From the NCBI GenBank assembly GCA_010645155.1, contig JAAGOF010000100.1, positions 915,995 to 979,994 on the forward strand: a stretch of 64,000 bases of DNA, given 5' to 3'. Made by a program: the position numbers and the translations under genes. Every line of letters starts with the position of its first letter. The first letter of the stretch is position 1. Positions 22,016 through 32,868 of this stretch are shown piece by piece. The notes beneath the pieces are model-generated. The model saw only the letters and a list, made by a program, of their open reading frames with translations. It was not told where the DNA came from and did not search any database. The stretch is from Tigriopus japonicus. Lineage: Eukaryota > Arthropoda > Copepoda > Harpacticoida > Harpacticidae.

Positions 22016-22488
22016 AAAATATTTCAGAAATTAAAAGTTCAAGAAAGGATTCAAAATGATGTTTTAAAGCCATTCTTGGGTAAATCGTCATTTTCCAGCT
22101 TTCCTCTAGCTTGGCAGTGCGGAAAGAACAGTTCCAATTTTTGAGTGGACGCTACTTTTCCAAGCGAGCACTGAGCTCCTGAAATAGGAATCCTTCATGG
22201 GGGTGTTAGTAACGGTTTGCGCGTGAATCAAGGCTTTCAACCTACCCAACCTACCCAATCAGCCTGATAGGAAGCAAGGCTACTTGCCTTTTGCCCTTTT
22301 GAAAATGTCACTCCCACTGCTGTTGAGTGGATAGTCAAAGTGGCCAAACTTGCATTGGGAAGGTCTTAAAATTTCTCGGTTTGGGAGGGCTTCTATAAGG
22401 TTCATCTCTTGATTTTATTTGATATCCAAAAAAAATCCAACGATGATCCACGTTGGATTTTTCTAATCATAATTATATATTAATATCA
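22016..22488. other. No gene seen
   Basis: A short stretch between a LINE-A remnant and a hAT-type MITE; no ORF or repeat recognised. Confidence 0.5.
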
Positions 22489-22496
22489 AATCTAAG

Positions 22497-22823
22497 TAGT
22501 GATGGACCGAAAGGGCTCATAACCGAAACCGAAAGTTTCGGCCGAAAGAGGGCTTAACCGAAACCGAAACCGAAAACAGTGTTCACTGTTTACAAAATTG
22601 TTCAAATGCAAAATCCGCCTTAAAAATTAGAATGTGTTCAATGTTGGGTAGTCGCAAATTTTGAAAAATCTTAAAACTTAAATTTCAGAGGTTTTTGGAC
22701 CACTTTTTTTCGATTTTGTTGTCAAACTCCATTTTATATAGTGCTTGTCTACTTTCGGTTTCGGTAGGCATAACCGAAACCGAAACCGAAATTTCGGCCG
22801 AAAGCGCTTTCGGTCCATCACTA
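22497..22823. mobile_element. hAT-type MITE with perfect 8-bp TSD
   Basis: A 327-bp element. The left end TAGTGATGGACCGAAAG and the right end in reverse complement TAGTGATGGACCGAAAG are perfect inverted repeats. The flanking 8-bp duplication AATCTAAG is perfect (22489-22496 and 22824-22831). Both subterminal regions contain runs of CCGAAA / ACCGAAACCGAAACCG, mirrored on the two sides. It is non-coding. The clean ends suggest a relatively recent insertion. Confidence 0.92.
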
Positions 22824-23239
22824 AATCTAAGTCATCCCCTCCCTGTGAAACTCTCCTATTGGGTCCTTTAAGGAGCAGCTGACTGGGAGGTCACAGTACA
22901 TAAGACTGGGAGGTCACCTTAGTAATACAGCTCCAGAAATTGCACCCTGACACAAACATGTGACCCATTTTCGAGCTTCTAAAGGTATATTGGACACATT
23001 AGAACAGAAATTTTGTGCATCAAAGCTCAAAGGTTGCACGTGATTTCCATTTCACTGGTTGCGCTTGAAGGACTCAATAGGCCAAGGAAGTGACCATTGA
23101 AAAAGGTAGAAAATGAACAAAGTGTCAAAACATTATTAATGAAAAATGATGAAGGTTGTTATGTCTTAGATATGAATACTCATTACCTGAACGAATGAAC
23201 ACTGCATTAGTGGGCTTTTGACCAAAAATGATCATTGAC

Positions 23240-23860
23240 AAGGTTTATATCTGCTTGGTCACACATTTCAAATATTCCCGCACTTTTGTCTGCTCAACAG
23301 TTGGCACATTTTATGGGGACACTCCATTGACTTCTATTAATACTAGACCGAGTGTAAGCCTAAAAATGTGTCTCCGGTCGCCAACTGTTGAGCGGACAAA
23401 AGTGCGGGAACATTTGAAATGTGTGACCAGGCAAATGTCAACCATGCAAGTGATGAGTCAAATGTGGAATTCAGTAATGTTTTTGGGTCATTCTTTGTTA
23501 TTGCTGATGGTCACTTTCGTGAAAGAACCAAAGACGTCACTAGGTGACCATGCCATGGATATGAGTACTACAACTAGGAACTTTTTTGACAATACATTGA
23601 ACAAGTCATTGGTAGGAAGAAAACAAATTTAAACTTTTGCGTTATGTAGGGTTAATCCAATACAAATATGGACAAAAACTGAGTTGTGGCTTCAAGAACG
23701 AGTTTTGAAAAGTTGGTCTTGATTCGCATGTTTAGTCACACTAACGGTCCGCTCAACAGTTGTGAGGGCGACATTTTCTTCATGAATTCAACGCATTCCG
23801 CCCCGCTTGCCAAATCAGCCAGGCTAAAGCTTGCACGCTATCTAGTGATTATAACTGATC
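23240..23860. repeat. Repeat family R2, copy 2 with head-to-head end fragment
   Basis: 23365-23860 is a plus-strand copy of the repeat at 19990-20520. 23240-23325 is the same left end in inverted orientation: TCCCGCACTTTTGTCTGCTC here mirrors GAGCGGACAAAAGTGCGGGA at 23390-23410. The two left ends face away from a spacer of about 40 bp. Within the main copy CGCCAACTGTTGAGCGGAC (23379-23397) and CGGTCCGCTCAACAGTTG (23745-23762) are inverted, marking likely terminal or subterminal repeats. Open frames at 23228-23632 and 23686-23970 fall inside the repeat and are probably not genes. Confidence 0.72.
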
Positions 23861-24009
23861 TAAGGGATACTCCTTACTCAATCCCAAACGATCCCAAACT
23901 ACCAAGTGATTGTAGGACTGCGTTCCTTGACTTTTTCTTAAGTAAAAATTCAAATTCCCTCAACATTTAAAAAGCCGGTCTAGGGTCTAGATCCAGTAAC
24001 TCGGCCTAG

Positions 24010-24117
24010 GGCCCTTATTCTCAACTCGTACTTTGTGCTTGAAGTAACACTCAAAGAACGAAGTTACTACACAGAAGTATGACTTCAAGTACCAAGAACG
24101 AGTTGAGAATACGGGCC
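24010..24117. mobile_element. Tiny Harbinger-like MITE, 108 bp
   Basis: Nearly the whole element is one hairpin. GGCCCTTATTCTCAACTCGT on the left pairs with ACGAGTTGAGAATACGGGCC on the right, and inner arms TGCTTGAAGT / ACTTCAAGTACC extend the stem. It is flanked on both sides by TAG (24007-24009 and 24118-24120), consistent with the 3-bp target of PIF/Harbinger elements. Superfamily assignment is inference from the TSD and GGCCC end. Confidence 0.7.
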
Positions 24118-24120
24118 TAG

Positions 24121-26077
24121 ATCCCAAAAAATTGGGGTGTTCATTTGTTTTGTCATAAGATATTCCTTGGTTAAAAATACCTTATTCTTTGGATATGCTA
24201 TATAACAATAACAAATCAGGTTGTGACAAGATCTCAAACTGAAATTATGACGAAAAGTGTTGCAAATTCATGAATAGCTCTTGTTGTATAATTCTATCAT
24301 ATTTCAGAAATGAAAAAGCCTATTTTTTAGAAAATAATTTTATAGATTGAGCTCACTTCACATTTTCAATATACATAGTGGGCTAATTAAGATTAATGCT
24401 CAAATTTTTGAAAAATGAATTCATGTTTGTTGCAATTCAAAGTCACATAAATATTAGACATTGTCAAAATGAGAAATAAGAATACTTTAAAAAAAGATTT
24501 TCCTTATTTTTTAGAATGTTTTAGAGTTTTGATGAAATTTTATGATAAATTCTCAAACATAATTACCCCTGTTTTCCAAATTTATAAATTTGGTGAAATA
24601 TTCTTGGTATTTGTTACAAATGTATGCAAGGGTCCAAAGTCGTATTAAAAAACATGAGATGACTTTTTCTGGGACCAGGTTTCTTATTTAGTTAAATTGG
24701 TTTGTATAGTCTTGCAGTTTTGAAATAATTCAGTTTACCTTAAACAAGCATCTGTAATCACTCCAATCAGACATTGATAAAGTGTTTACTCATACTTGAA
24801 TTGTGATTATATCAGAATTTTAAAAGCTAAAGAAAAAACTGCTTTATTTTATTTCAGTTTGAGATTGGCAAATTTGTTGCAAATGTTTTGTGTGGCAATT
24901 GGATTTGAAAATTATCTAAATAGTATGCTGATAGTATTTAGTTTTTGAAAGCATTTGGTATTAACGACATTTTAACGATTTTAGCATTTTAAAGCCTATA
25001 ATTTTAAACTATTGGGTTCAAAACCTGAGTGAGCATTACAAAATCAAATCACGTTAAGTGCTAGCTTTAGGTATATCTTTGCGACGAAACAAATGTAACT
25101 ACGTGGAACATCTAAATATGAGTCAAGATGATCAATGGATTAGTGCGGTCGGACGAATTCAGCTAGGGGTTCTTGAGGCCAAATGGCTAGAGATATGTCG
25201 GAGCCTAGCCTCGCGCTTCAGCAAACTAGATTTTTTTTTTCTTGAAGTTTCTTGAAAACTTCCGAGCTCCATTAAAATTTTAGTTGATCAACAACATGAG
25301 ATCAAGGTACAAAAGAATTTTTCCCTCGTGTTACAAAATTCAAACCCTTGAACACCAAAGCCTGAGATCTGACCCACCTCTAGTCATTTGGCCCCAAGTG
25401 CCCGTTATGACTGTACTATTATTATTATTATGATGCTCCATACCTTCTAGCTATGATTATCTCAAATATGTGTTTTTGGTAAAGAATAGAACCTCTTTCA
25501 AGAAATAGCAAATGCACGTTTTAACTTGCGAGTATTTCCCTCCTGTTTTTTCATTAGTTAGTTTAGTAACACTCCATTTTTTAAAGAAACTATTGCTTTG
25601 ATAAATGGTCTTCAAATCCCTGTGGGCGCAGGTACGGTATTAGGCACCTTATAGAACTAAATGAATCATTTTTCAACCTGTAATGCTCAGGTTGTATTCT
25701 AAACATTGATGTTCTGAAATTTGCGCACTATAGGCTATTAAACTGTTTATTTAATGTCTATGTTTTTCATGAATTTATCCACACTATTATTATCCACACT
25801 AGTATTTTCCCTCTCTGACTTCAAGTCATAGAAAAAACCATGTCTTAGAGCCGGCATTCGACATTTGTCCAGCTTATTTTTTGGATGTTTGAGTGAAATA
25901 GGTACCCAACCTTTTCATTAATGACTAGCTCTGAACACATACCATTTACCTCAGCTCACGCTCGGGGTCTGACCTCTTTCTGCACTTTATTTTTAACTAT
26001 GCGATTGCGGGCTGGGCCGGTTTTGTTTAACTTTTTATAAGTGAAAGCTTATGTTGATTTGCGCTTTCAATTTTCTC
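24121..26077. other. No gene seen; AT-rich
   Basis: Strongly AT-rich from 24160 to 25050. A possible 3' splice site (TTTTATTTCAG at 24854) is followed by a short open frame, which I do not trust. A small (ATT)n run lies at 25424-25438. The frame at 25058-25255 is not recognisable. Confidence 0.5.
25171..25399. repeat. Possible TIR element
   Basis: CTTGAGGCCAAATGGCTAGAG near 25172 and CTCTAGTCATTTGGCCCCAAG near 25378 form an imperfect inverted repeat of about 21 bp, enclosing 229 bp. This resembles the ends of a small DNA element, but I could not define a target-site duplication. Confidence 0.35.
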
Positions 26078-26356
26078 TTAGTATGTCTCGTCCCAAGAAA
26101 TGAAATGTACGATCCTGATGAAACTAGAAGAATCATGATAACATAAAGAAAGTAGTTTTGATGTCCTTTGATCAAGCTCAAAAAGTTTGCTTGGATCACA
26201 AACTAATTTACCCCTGAAATGGTGTTTCTGAAATGGTACTTCAAAATTGATACGACCACTATTTAGTCCTTTGATAGTTGTCTTCAATACGTGTCTTAAA
26301 TGATTAATTGATGATGAATTAGTAGCTGTTTTAGAACGAAAGGCATGAGCTGACAA
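26078..26356 (-). CDS. Hypothetical open frame, 92 codons
   Basis: An uninterrupted minus-strand frame in AT-rich DNA. The residues look protein-like in places (TTIKGLNSGRINFEVPFQKH, GKLVCDPSKLFELDQR) but no family is recognised, and there are no membrane segments or motifs. It could be a decayed exon or transposon piece, or chance. Confidence 0.22.
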   Translation of the reverse strand: MSAHAFRSKTATNSSSINHLRHVLKTTIKGLNSGRINFEVPFQKHHFRGKLVCDPSKLFELDQRTSKLLSLCYHDSSSFIRIVHFISWDETY

Positions 26357-26573
26357 TTTTCATTCCCATGGCACTTCAATCACGCAGGACGTGGTTGTAG
26401 AAGATTAAAAATCCCAAGCGTTTGTTACGAAACCCTGCCAAGGCGCTGGGCCAGGTCTTTTCAGCTTCCGTCCATCTAGCATTCGGCATGGATTTTTCAT
26501 TTCTTCAGTACGTAGTACGTATATGGCTAGAAACTGAAAAAAGTGTAAACGAACAAACGAATCAAGTGATGTG

Positions 26574-26708
26574 ATGACGATGGCGAGACGACAACGAACG
26601 AAGATGAACCATGCCAACAAAGAGCTCATTCGTTTCTTTGAGGTAAAAACAGGACTGGATGAGTCTGCGGGCCTCTTGCGAGAGCTCCAATCCATGTCGC
26701 GCTATTAG
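26574..26708 (+). CDS. Possible first coding exon or 44-residue micropeptide
   Basis: Two in-frame ATGs (26574 and 26580) open a basic, protein-like reading: MARRQRTKMNHANKELIRFF. GAG|GTAAAAACAG at 26640-26645 is an acceptable 5' splice site in phase 0. If not spliced, the frame continues through GLDESAGLLRELQSMSRY to a TAG at 26706-26708. The stretch is less A/T-rich than its surroundings. A phase-0 exit would fit the exon at 29634-29677, 3 kb downstream, which starts in phase 0; that link is inference. The opposite strand is also open (26405-26695), so coding strand is not certain. Confidence 0.3.
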   Translation: MTMARRQRTKMNHANKELIRFFEVKTGLDESAGLLRELQSMSRY

Positions 26709-27299
26709 GCTTATTCTGTTCTGGAAATGCCCTTTTTGAGAGAAGATTCAGCTCCGCCTTACTTCCGCTCACGTTTTACAACAAACAGTGTCATTGGCTC
26801 CCGGGAGCGATCTTTTTCGAACGATTTAATACACCAATATCAAGGCTAGGTTTTTGAAGCGAACGTATTGGACAACCTATTTTTGCGAAGTGATGCGCAT
26901 TTGCCAAACTTCTTCAAATCTGTGAGATTCGATAGACGAAATTTGGACCAGAAGTCTAATACAAGTCTTCAGAATTTCTTTGTTTCAGAAAATATACAAA
27001 AAATAAATAGAATCAAACTTTTTCCTTGTATGAATGAATTTTGATTGCCATTGAGAAAGCCACAATAATTTAAATAGCATTGATAAAACCTGATTTCAGG
27101 GTGGTTTAGGGTGGAGGAGAATTTGAGCTATCTAGACGAAGTACCAAAAGATGGCAAAGGTGGGAAAAAGGGGCCGCAAAAATCCATAAAATGAAGATTC
27201 CAACTTCATTTAAATATTGAGTAGTTTTGGACCCTCTTAAAATCAAACCTTGGGGTCATGTAAGAGCAAACGAAAGTTTTCTTTAAGGGTAAGTAAGGA
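26709..27299. other. No gene seen
   Basis: No repeat or gene recognised between the possible exon at 26.6 kb and the hAT-type element at 27.3 kb. Confidence 0.5.
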
Positions 27300-27307
27300 C
27301 TCTAGAA

Positions 27308-27841
27308 CACGGGTGTGCAAACTTATTTAGCAGTGGGCCAAATTGGCCGGACCGTTGCGGGCCACACCATCCAAAACGGCAAATAATTTCCAGTATAAAT
27401 AAAATATAAAAATGATCAACGAGTAATGAATAGAGATCACGCAATGACACGCAGGCTGCTTGTGTTATGTGCCAATGAATGAGCTCTGACGAAGCCTATA
27501 GGACCGGTACCGCATCTCAAGGCGGGTTGCCATTTTGGAAAGATCCCGACTGGATAGTAACTGAGTGACACCATCATCTCGATGCCAGTTTTTTTATAGT
27601 TCATCTGAACAGGCGCCAAGCTAGCCTATTGTGAGATGGCAACCCTATCAATGCTTGTTGCGTGTAACGCGAGCCAGGATTTTTGGATATGAAGAAGTTA
27701 GGCGCGGGCCAAATGTGACCTTTCACGGGCTATGCCAAAATCATGCTGCGGGCCACAGTCTACTGAAATTGACAGATCCTCTCGCGGACAACGCGAAATC
27801 AGCTCGCGGGCCACATTTGGGCCGGGGTTTGCACACCCCTG
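27308..27841. mobile_element. hAT-type non-autonomous element, 534 bp
   Basis: The left end CACGGGTGTGCAAACTTATT and the right end in reverse complement CAGGGGTGTGCAAACCCCGG form inverted repeats very like the CAGGGGTGT-CAAAC termini of hAT (Charlie/Tip100-type) elements. Repeated GCGGGCCACA phrases inside both halves are also typical of that group. The flanking 8 bp match at 7 of 8 positions (CTCTAGAA at 27300-27307, CTCTAGAG at 27842-27849). There is no transposase ORF. Open frames at 27437-27619 and 27631-27888 lie inside it and are not genes. Confidence 0.82.
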
Positions 27842-27849
27842 CTCTAGAG

Positions 27850-29633
27850 CAAGGAAAAGACACGGCATTTTTGGTCCTGCCAACTTAGGCCATTGAATCT
27901 ACACCATTGAGTCTACAGATCACTCAAAAGGTAATTTTGGATTTTACCCATCCCAAAAGCAAAAAAATCATTCACATAAAACCATTTGGATCTACAATTT
28001 CAGACTATTTGTATAAACACTAACGAGGGATGGTATTTAGATAATTGACAACTAATATTATCAATCAGTCTATAATCTAATTAATGTTCTTATTTAAGAG
28101 TATTAATGGCATTTATTAAAACTACACCCATTTGAAAATTGAACTAAGATGTAGCAATGGTTTGTAATTGCTCTTCTATTCTTTCTGAGTCACAGGAACA
28201 ATTACTTTCCTTAAATTTAAAAACCACTAGACATTGGCAAACAATTTCTTGACAAACTGATGGCAATGTACCATTGCTTTCCATGATTCTTGGTCTTGAT
28301 CATTGAAGCCTCAATTCAAGAGCTATCTTCCAACACACATCAAAACACTGTTCAAAACCACTATTTGATTTGGCTCAATCACCTTATTTTGCGGCTTTCC
28401 GCCTTTTACCTCACCTTTTGAGGACACAACTGCCGTCTCAACAAGCTGTTTCACAGGCTGTCTCCCAACAAGTGCAGCAATCATTTTGCTGAATTACCTA
28501 TTCCAACAACCTTGTTTGTTAGAGCCTTCTGATTACTAGGAGTGCTGTTATTGCCCTGCCATATGTGGACCATACTGCTCAACTCTGCTCCCCTTTCCCT
28601 TTTCCCCTCCTCTTTTTTCCCCACACACCCTTCAACAACAACTCTAATAATATCACAACCTAGATGATAGCTTGGTTGGAGATAACTGACCAGGCCAGTC
28701 TGGTAGTTGTCTTTTCACAAATGCACTCAGTCTCTGCCTTTTAAATGGTCATTGTCTAAATGAGACTGCAGGAGGTGTCAAGTCCAATCATCCAAGAATT
28801 AAGAAACAGAACTTTCTTTGCTGTTGTTTACAGTAAGACCTAAGTTGACGGGGCAAGGTTTGGTGATTTCAAAAGGTGGCCATTCCTTGCTGGAGGGTCC
28901 TTGGGGTAAGTTAGCTCGCGTAAACGCGAAGAAATATGACATGTAAATGAGATGTATGTTCAGATTTTATGGATTACCGGTTAAATTAAAACTTTAATTT
29001 TGACACACCTCTCAGATTCATAATCCATGTACTTTGTTATTACAGAATCATCATTTTTTCTGTCGTGAAGTTGAAAAAAATAAAAATAAGGAATGAAAAA
29101 ATACCAATACAATCTGGGGAAGTCGGTAAACGAACTAGGATTTAAAAGCAAAGATCAATGTGTAATGTGTAATTTGAAATTTTTATTTTTTTGCAATTTA
29201 GAGCTAATATGAACATTTTGACGGATCTAATCGTATCGATAATGTCATTTTTAGCTACTAAAAACGTGCACGGTTATCATTAAAATGGAAGGAAGTTTCA
29301 GCTCTAACGAACAGTTGAAATTCTGCTTTCAAATTTAATAATCAAAGGATCACTGCCAATGTTTTTCCAGGTGCTTAAATGAGTAAAGAATGATTAAAAA
29401 TCATTGTGTTTTAATGAGTGAAAATTGCGGTTGAAAATTAGTGAAGAATTATGTTGCAAATGAAAGAAACATTTAAAATTTCGGCTCATTTCCTGAATTT
29501 ACATCTTATTTGTTTTTGATTTTACCATCATAGTGCCAGAAAATCTGTTCGAGCTCAAAAGACCTATCAATCCACGGAAAATCGTATGACATCGTGTACG
29601 TACAGTCTAACGCCCCTTTTTCCTTGACCGCAG
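27850..29633. other. No gene seen; presumed intron or intergenic
   Basis: No ORF or repeat recognised. CTTGGG|GTAAGTTAG at 28898-28911 matches a 5' splice site on the plus strand, but the sequence before it offers no long open frame. Sequence just before 29634 holds the branch point and polypyrimidine tract of the exon described next. Confidence 0.45.
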
Positions 29634-29677
29634 CCAAAGGATGTGGTGGACGAAACCCGCAATGAAAAGAGCTATTG
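29634..29677 (+). CDS. Probable internal exon of an unidentified gene
   Basis: A 44-nt segment with all splice signals in place: a branch-like TCTAAC at 29606-29611, then CCCCTTTTTCCTTGACCGCAG, and GTAAGTTTTT directly after. The exon reads PKDVVDETRNEKSYW in phase 0 with the last codon split (TG|G), so it leaves in phase 2. The other two frames are less attractive. I do not recognise the protein. It is too short to name a domain. Neighbouring exons are not certain; 26574-26642 is compatible in phase. Confidence 0.42.
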
Positions 29678-30111
29678 GTAAGTTTTTTATGTCTTTTTAA
29701 ATATTTCGTTTAGTTGCGTTGAGAAATAAAATTGAGAAATCGAAAGAACTATTTGAAAGCTATTGACTTATGAGAAGAGAGATAAAAAAAATGTAAAATG
29801 TTTTTGACAATTTTGACAAAAACGATGAAACAATTGGTGGTTGCGGGGAAATTAAATTCTATCTAACATTTTATACCTCAGTGAAACCTACAATATGTTG
29901 GACGTATCGTCTTTTTCCAAGTTTTACCTCCATTTTTGGGCATCTACTTTTATTTTTCACTCCTACATCTTGTTAGCGTATGGGACTGAGTTCAATTGAG
30001 TCAGCTAAGTATTGGATGGGATCACTTTAGAGGTCGGTTCATTGTGAGTTAGGCCAAAAAAAGGCACAAACCAATCCAGAGCCAGAACCAGAACCAAGAG
30101 CGATTCACCAC

Positions 30112-30219
30112 ATTTGGGACGTTTAGGCTGCTGTCTCCAGCTGATGATTTTTGTAAAAAAAAACAAAGAATAATTTACAAAAATCATCAGCTGAAGATAG
30201 CAGCCTAAACGTCCTAAAT
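30112..30219. repeat. Hairpin with 46-bp arms
   Basis: 30112-30157 and 30174-30219 are inverted copies with about 3 mismatches and a 16-nt A-rich loop. The arms contain GGACGTTTAGGCTGCT and CAGCTGATGATTTTTGTAAA. It could be a tiny foldback MITE or a small-RNA-like hairpin. An ORF on the minus strand (30005-30385) crosses it and is likely accidental. Confidence 0.8.
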
Positions 30220-31610
30220 CGAAATAGGAGGTTACCCAATTAACTTGAATAAATGGAACTTGAAAGCTCAGTAAAACGAATGAACGTGATGTTAGAAAAT
30301 TTTTGTAGGACCCTATATGAGTCTTATACAATCCGATCTGGATCTGGGGCGGCTTCAAAATTTTGATTTCATGTCGGAACCACACTACTTCAATCTAAAA
30401 ATTTAAGTAGTGAGGTCAGTTTTAACACTGATCAAAAAAAAAGAACAAAAAAATCTTGGCGTGACCCATTTGTGCCGACATGTTTTCCAATTTATACATT
30501 TTTTCCCATTGTAATAGCATATTTTCCGCTTTTATTTGCACTTTTTGACATTTTAGTTACATTTTTGCGTCATTTTTTACTCTGTTTCTTTCCATTTATT
30601 TACCTGTCTACTTATTAGCAAAAATTGTAAAAGACGTCGAAGATTTCCCCTTTCCAAGAAGACATCGCGAATAGTAATGAATGACTTGGTCTCTAGCGAG
30701 GTATAGAGTTCCTACGAATTTGGTTCCTTTATACCCAGTAGGAACTTCATACCGTGCTCTTGACTGGGCTCATGCAGATCATCAAACCTACTCTTTCAAG
30801 GTCTTCGATTTGAAGATGAAGATATGTACAGGTTTGTTTTAAAATACAAAACACCCAATTTTTGCGGTCTGTTATGCAAATCAAGTTAACCAGAATCCAA
30901 AGAAAGTGCTTTAACATTTAGCATTTGGTCCTTCAAAGAACAAAACATGAAGCTTCTTTTTACACTTTTTTAAAGTAAGATTTAACAATTTGAGTGTAAC
31001 CATTAAAGCTAAAGTTGGCACTCGTAAGACTTGGCTTTGATCCAACAAACCCACAATCAAAAAACTTTCACAATTATTGGACCTAAGATGTTCGTTTAAT
31101 ATGATTCTGGGTTGAATTCCAAACTCCTAACAGGCGAGCTTCGCTTGGCAAGTCATGTGCTTACTGATGTATGCTTTACAGTAGATTGGCCTATTTTTAC
31201 CATAGCATGTCAAAAATCTGACAACTGACTCGTTTTATCTTCTCCTTTTTCAAACAGTTGAGTTTGAAATGCACCTTTTAATTTCTGGCTTCAATTTTGC
31301 GCCGTTAACAAGCTGACATAGTAGTTTAAGAGAATGGGGGTCGATTTTGAGATCTCTTGTGGTTGAACCCATGCAATAGCCCTAAAAGACAGGTTGGTTC
31401 CTGTCTGAGATAATTACCAACCAAATCAGTAGTAAACCCAGCTTAATTTTCAAATAAAACCCAAATAATTGGGTGAATGAGAATTTTAAGCTTTATGGCC
31501 AGTCAAATTCTGAAAATTTGATTAAAATATGCTTGTATATTAAATACTCTTCCTCCAACCGCAAAATCATCTTCGATGGAAAAGGTCTTTTGAATGAGAA
31601 CCTTGATTGT
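30220..31610. other. No gene seen
   Basis: AT-rich; no ORF longer than about 80 codons and no repeat recognised. The frame at 31473-31709 runs into the double hairpin. Confidence 0.5.
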
Positions 31611-31767
31611 CACAACTTAATTAATATTAAGCATAATTCGGTTGAGTATTATATCAATTTAAGAAAACAGTTAATAATACTCAACCGAATTATGCTTGAT
31701 ATTAATTAAGTTGTGCAAGGCATACTTATATCAATTTAAGAAAACAGTTAATAAGTATGCCTTGCAC
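31611..31767. repeat. Two adjacent hairpins sharing an identical loop
   Basis: Hairpin 1 has arms 31611-31651 and 31675-31715 (41 bp, one mismatch) around the loop 31652-31674. Hairpin 2 has arms 31713-31728 and 31752-31767 (16 bp, perfect) around the loop 31729-31751. The two 23-nt loops are identical and in the same orientation (core TCAATTTAAGAAAACAGT), and the match extends 3 bases on each side. Stem 2 begins inside the last three bases of stem 1 (GTG). The arrangement is arm A, loop, A', B, loop, B'. Confidence 0.92.
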
Positions 31768-32697
31768 CCTGAACCACAAATTTAATCTGGGGCGAGTCAT
31801 TCATCCTCGGTTTGGTTTGGAACTCTGTATGGGACGAAAAACAAAGATTCAAGATTTCGTCATTAGTGTTTTATTGACTCACAATGTTTAATTTCATTAC
31901 CTAAAACATTGAGTAATGCGTATTTTTTTCTGGCCCAAGAAGCCGAAGACTATAACAATATGAACTATGGGTAATGAACAAAACAACAAAGAAAATTTAA
32001 GGAACAATGACACAGAGAGTGTTGTTGTTTGTGCTGTTTTTGGGTATTTAGGTCAGTCGAAAGTATTGTCAATCGGCCAATAAGATCATTTGAAGTTTTC
32101 TGAACCCTGGAAAACACTGACTAAACCATTCTACCAAATGTTACAATGTCCAACGTTTTACCTGGACAAAGTAAGTCTCCGTGTTATTCGAAATCAATAT
32201 GATTGGTTCTTGCTATGAAATCGGTTCCTCTGAGGAGGACGTACAATCACTAGACACGTTTCATTGACATGATGATCACATTATAAATATTGAGAATGTT
32301 GCTCCTCGTTCGACAATCCTATTGGCGGTAAGACAAGGGTGAGGGATGCTAGCCTCTTGCTTTGGGGTGGGGACAAAATCCATCCGTTTTTCTACAACTG
32401 ACTTGCTGAGAGAAAATCGATTGAGACCCTGTAGTCACCGCCTGCAACAATGATTTGGAGCGCTACAGTCAAATTGGTAGTTTTGTTAATAATTTTGGTT
32501 CGGAGGAGTTTTGTCTAACACTTCAAGTGGTAAAACAACGGAACTCGATTTAACAGTGGCGTTTTTTTTAACAAGCAAGTGTAAGAGCATTTGTTGTTGA
32601 AATAGTGTTGCAATTGCTATGGCGTGATTGAGCAGATGTTTTTATGTGATGTCAAAAGCAAGAGAGTTACTGGGTGAACTACAATGGTTTTCATAGT
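31768..32697. other. No gene seen
   Basis: AT-rich to moderately balanced sequence without a recognisable ORF, running into a gap. ACAAA|GTAAGTC at 32168-32175 resembles a 5' splice site but lacks an exon. Confidence 0.45.
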
Positions 32698-32868
32698 NNN
32701 NNNNNNNNNNNNNNNNNNNNNNNNNNNNNNNNNNNNNNNNNNNNNNNNNNNNNNNNNNNNNNNNNNNNNNNNNNNNNNNNNNNNNNNNNNNNNNNNNNNN
32801 NNNNNNNNNNNNNNNNNNNNNNNNNNNNNNNNNNNNNNNNNNNNNNNNNNNNNNNNNNNNNNNNNNNN
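32698..32868. other. Assembly gap (171 N)
   Basis: A run of N, with GGGGGG directly after it at 32869. Open frames spanning it are artefacts. Confidence 0.99.

Noticed and set aside
30005..30385. 126-codon minus-strand frame
   Set aside because: It crosses the 46-bp-arm hairpin, so the frame follows a repeat rather than a gene.
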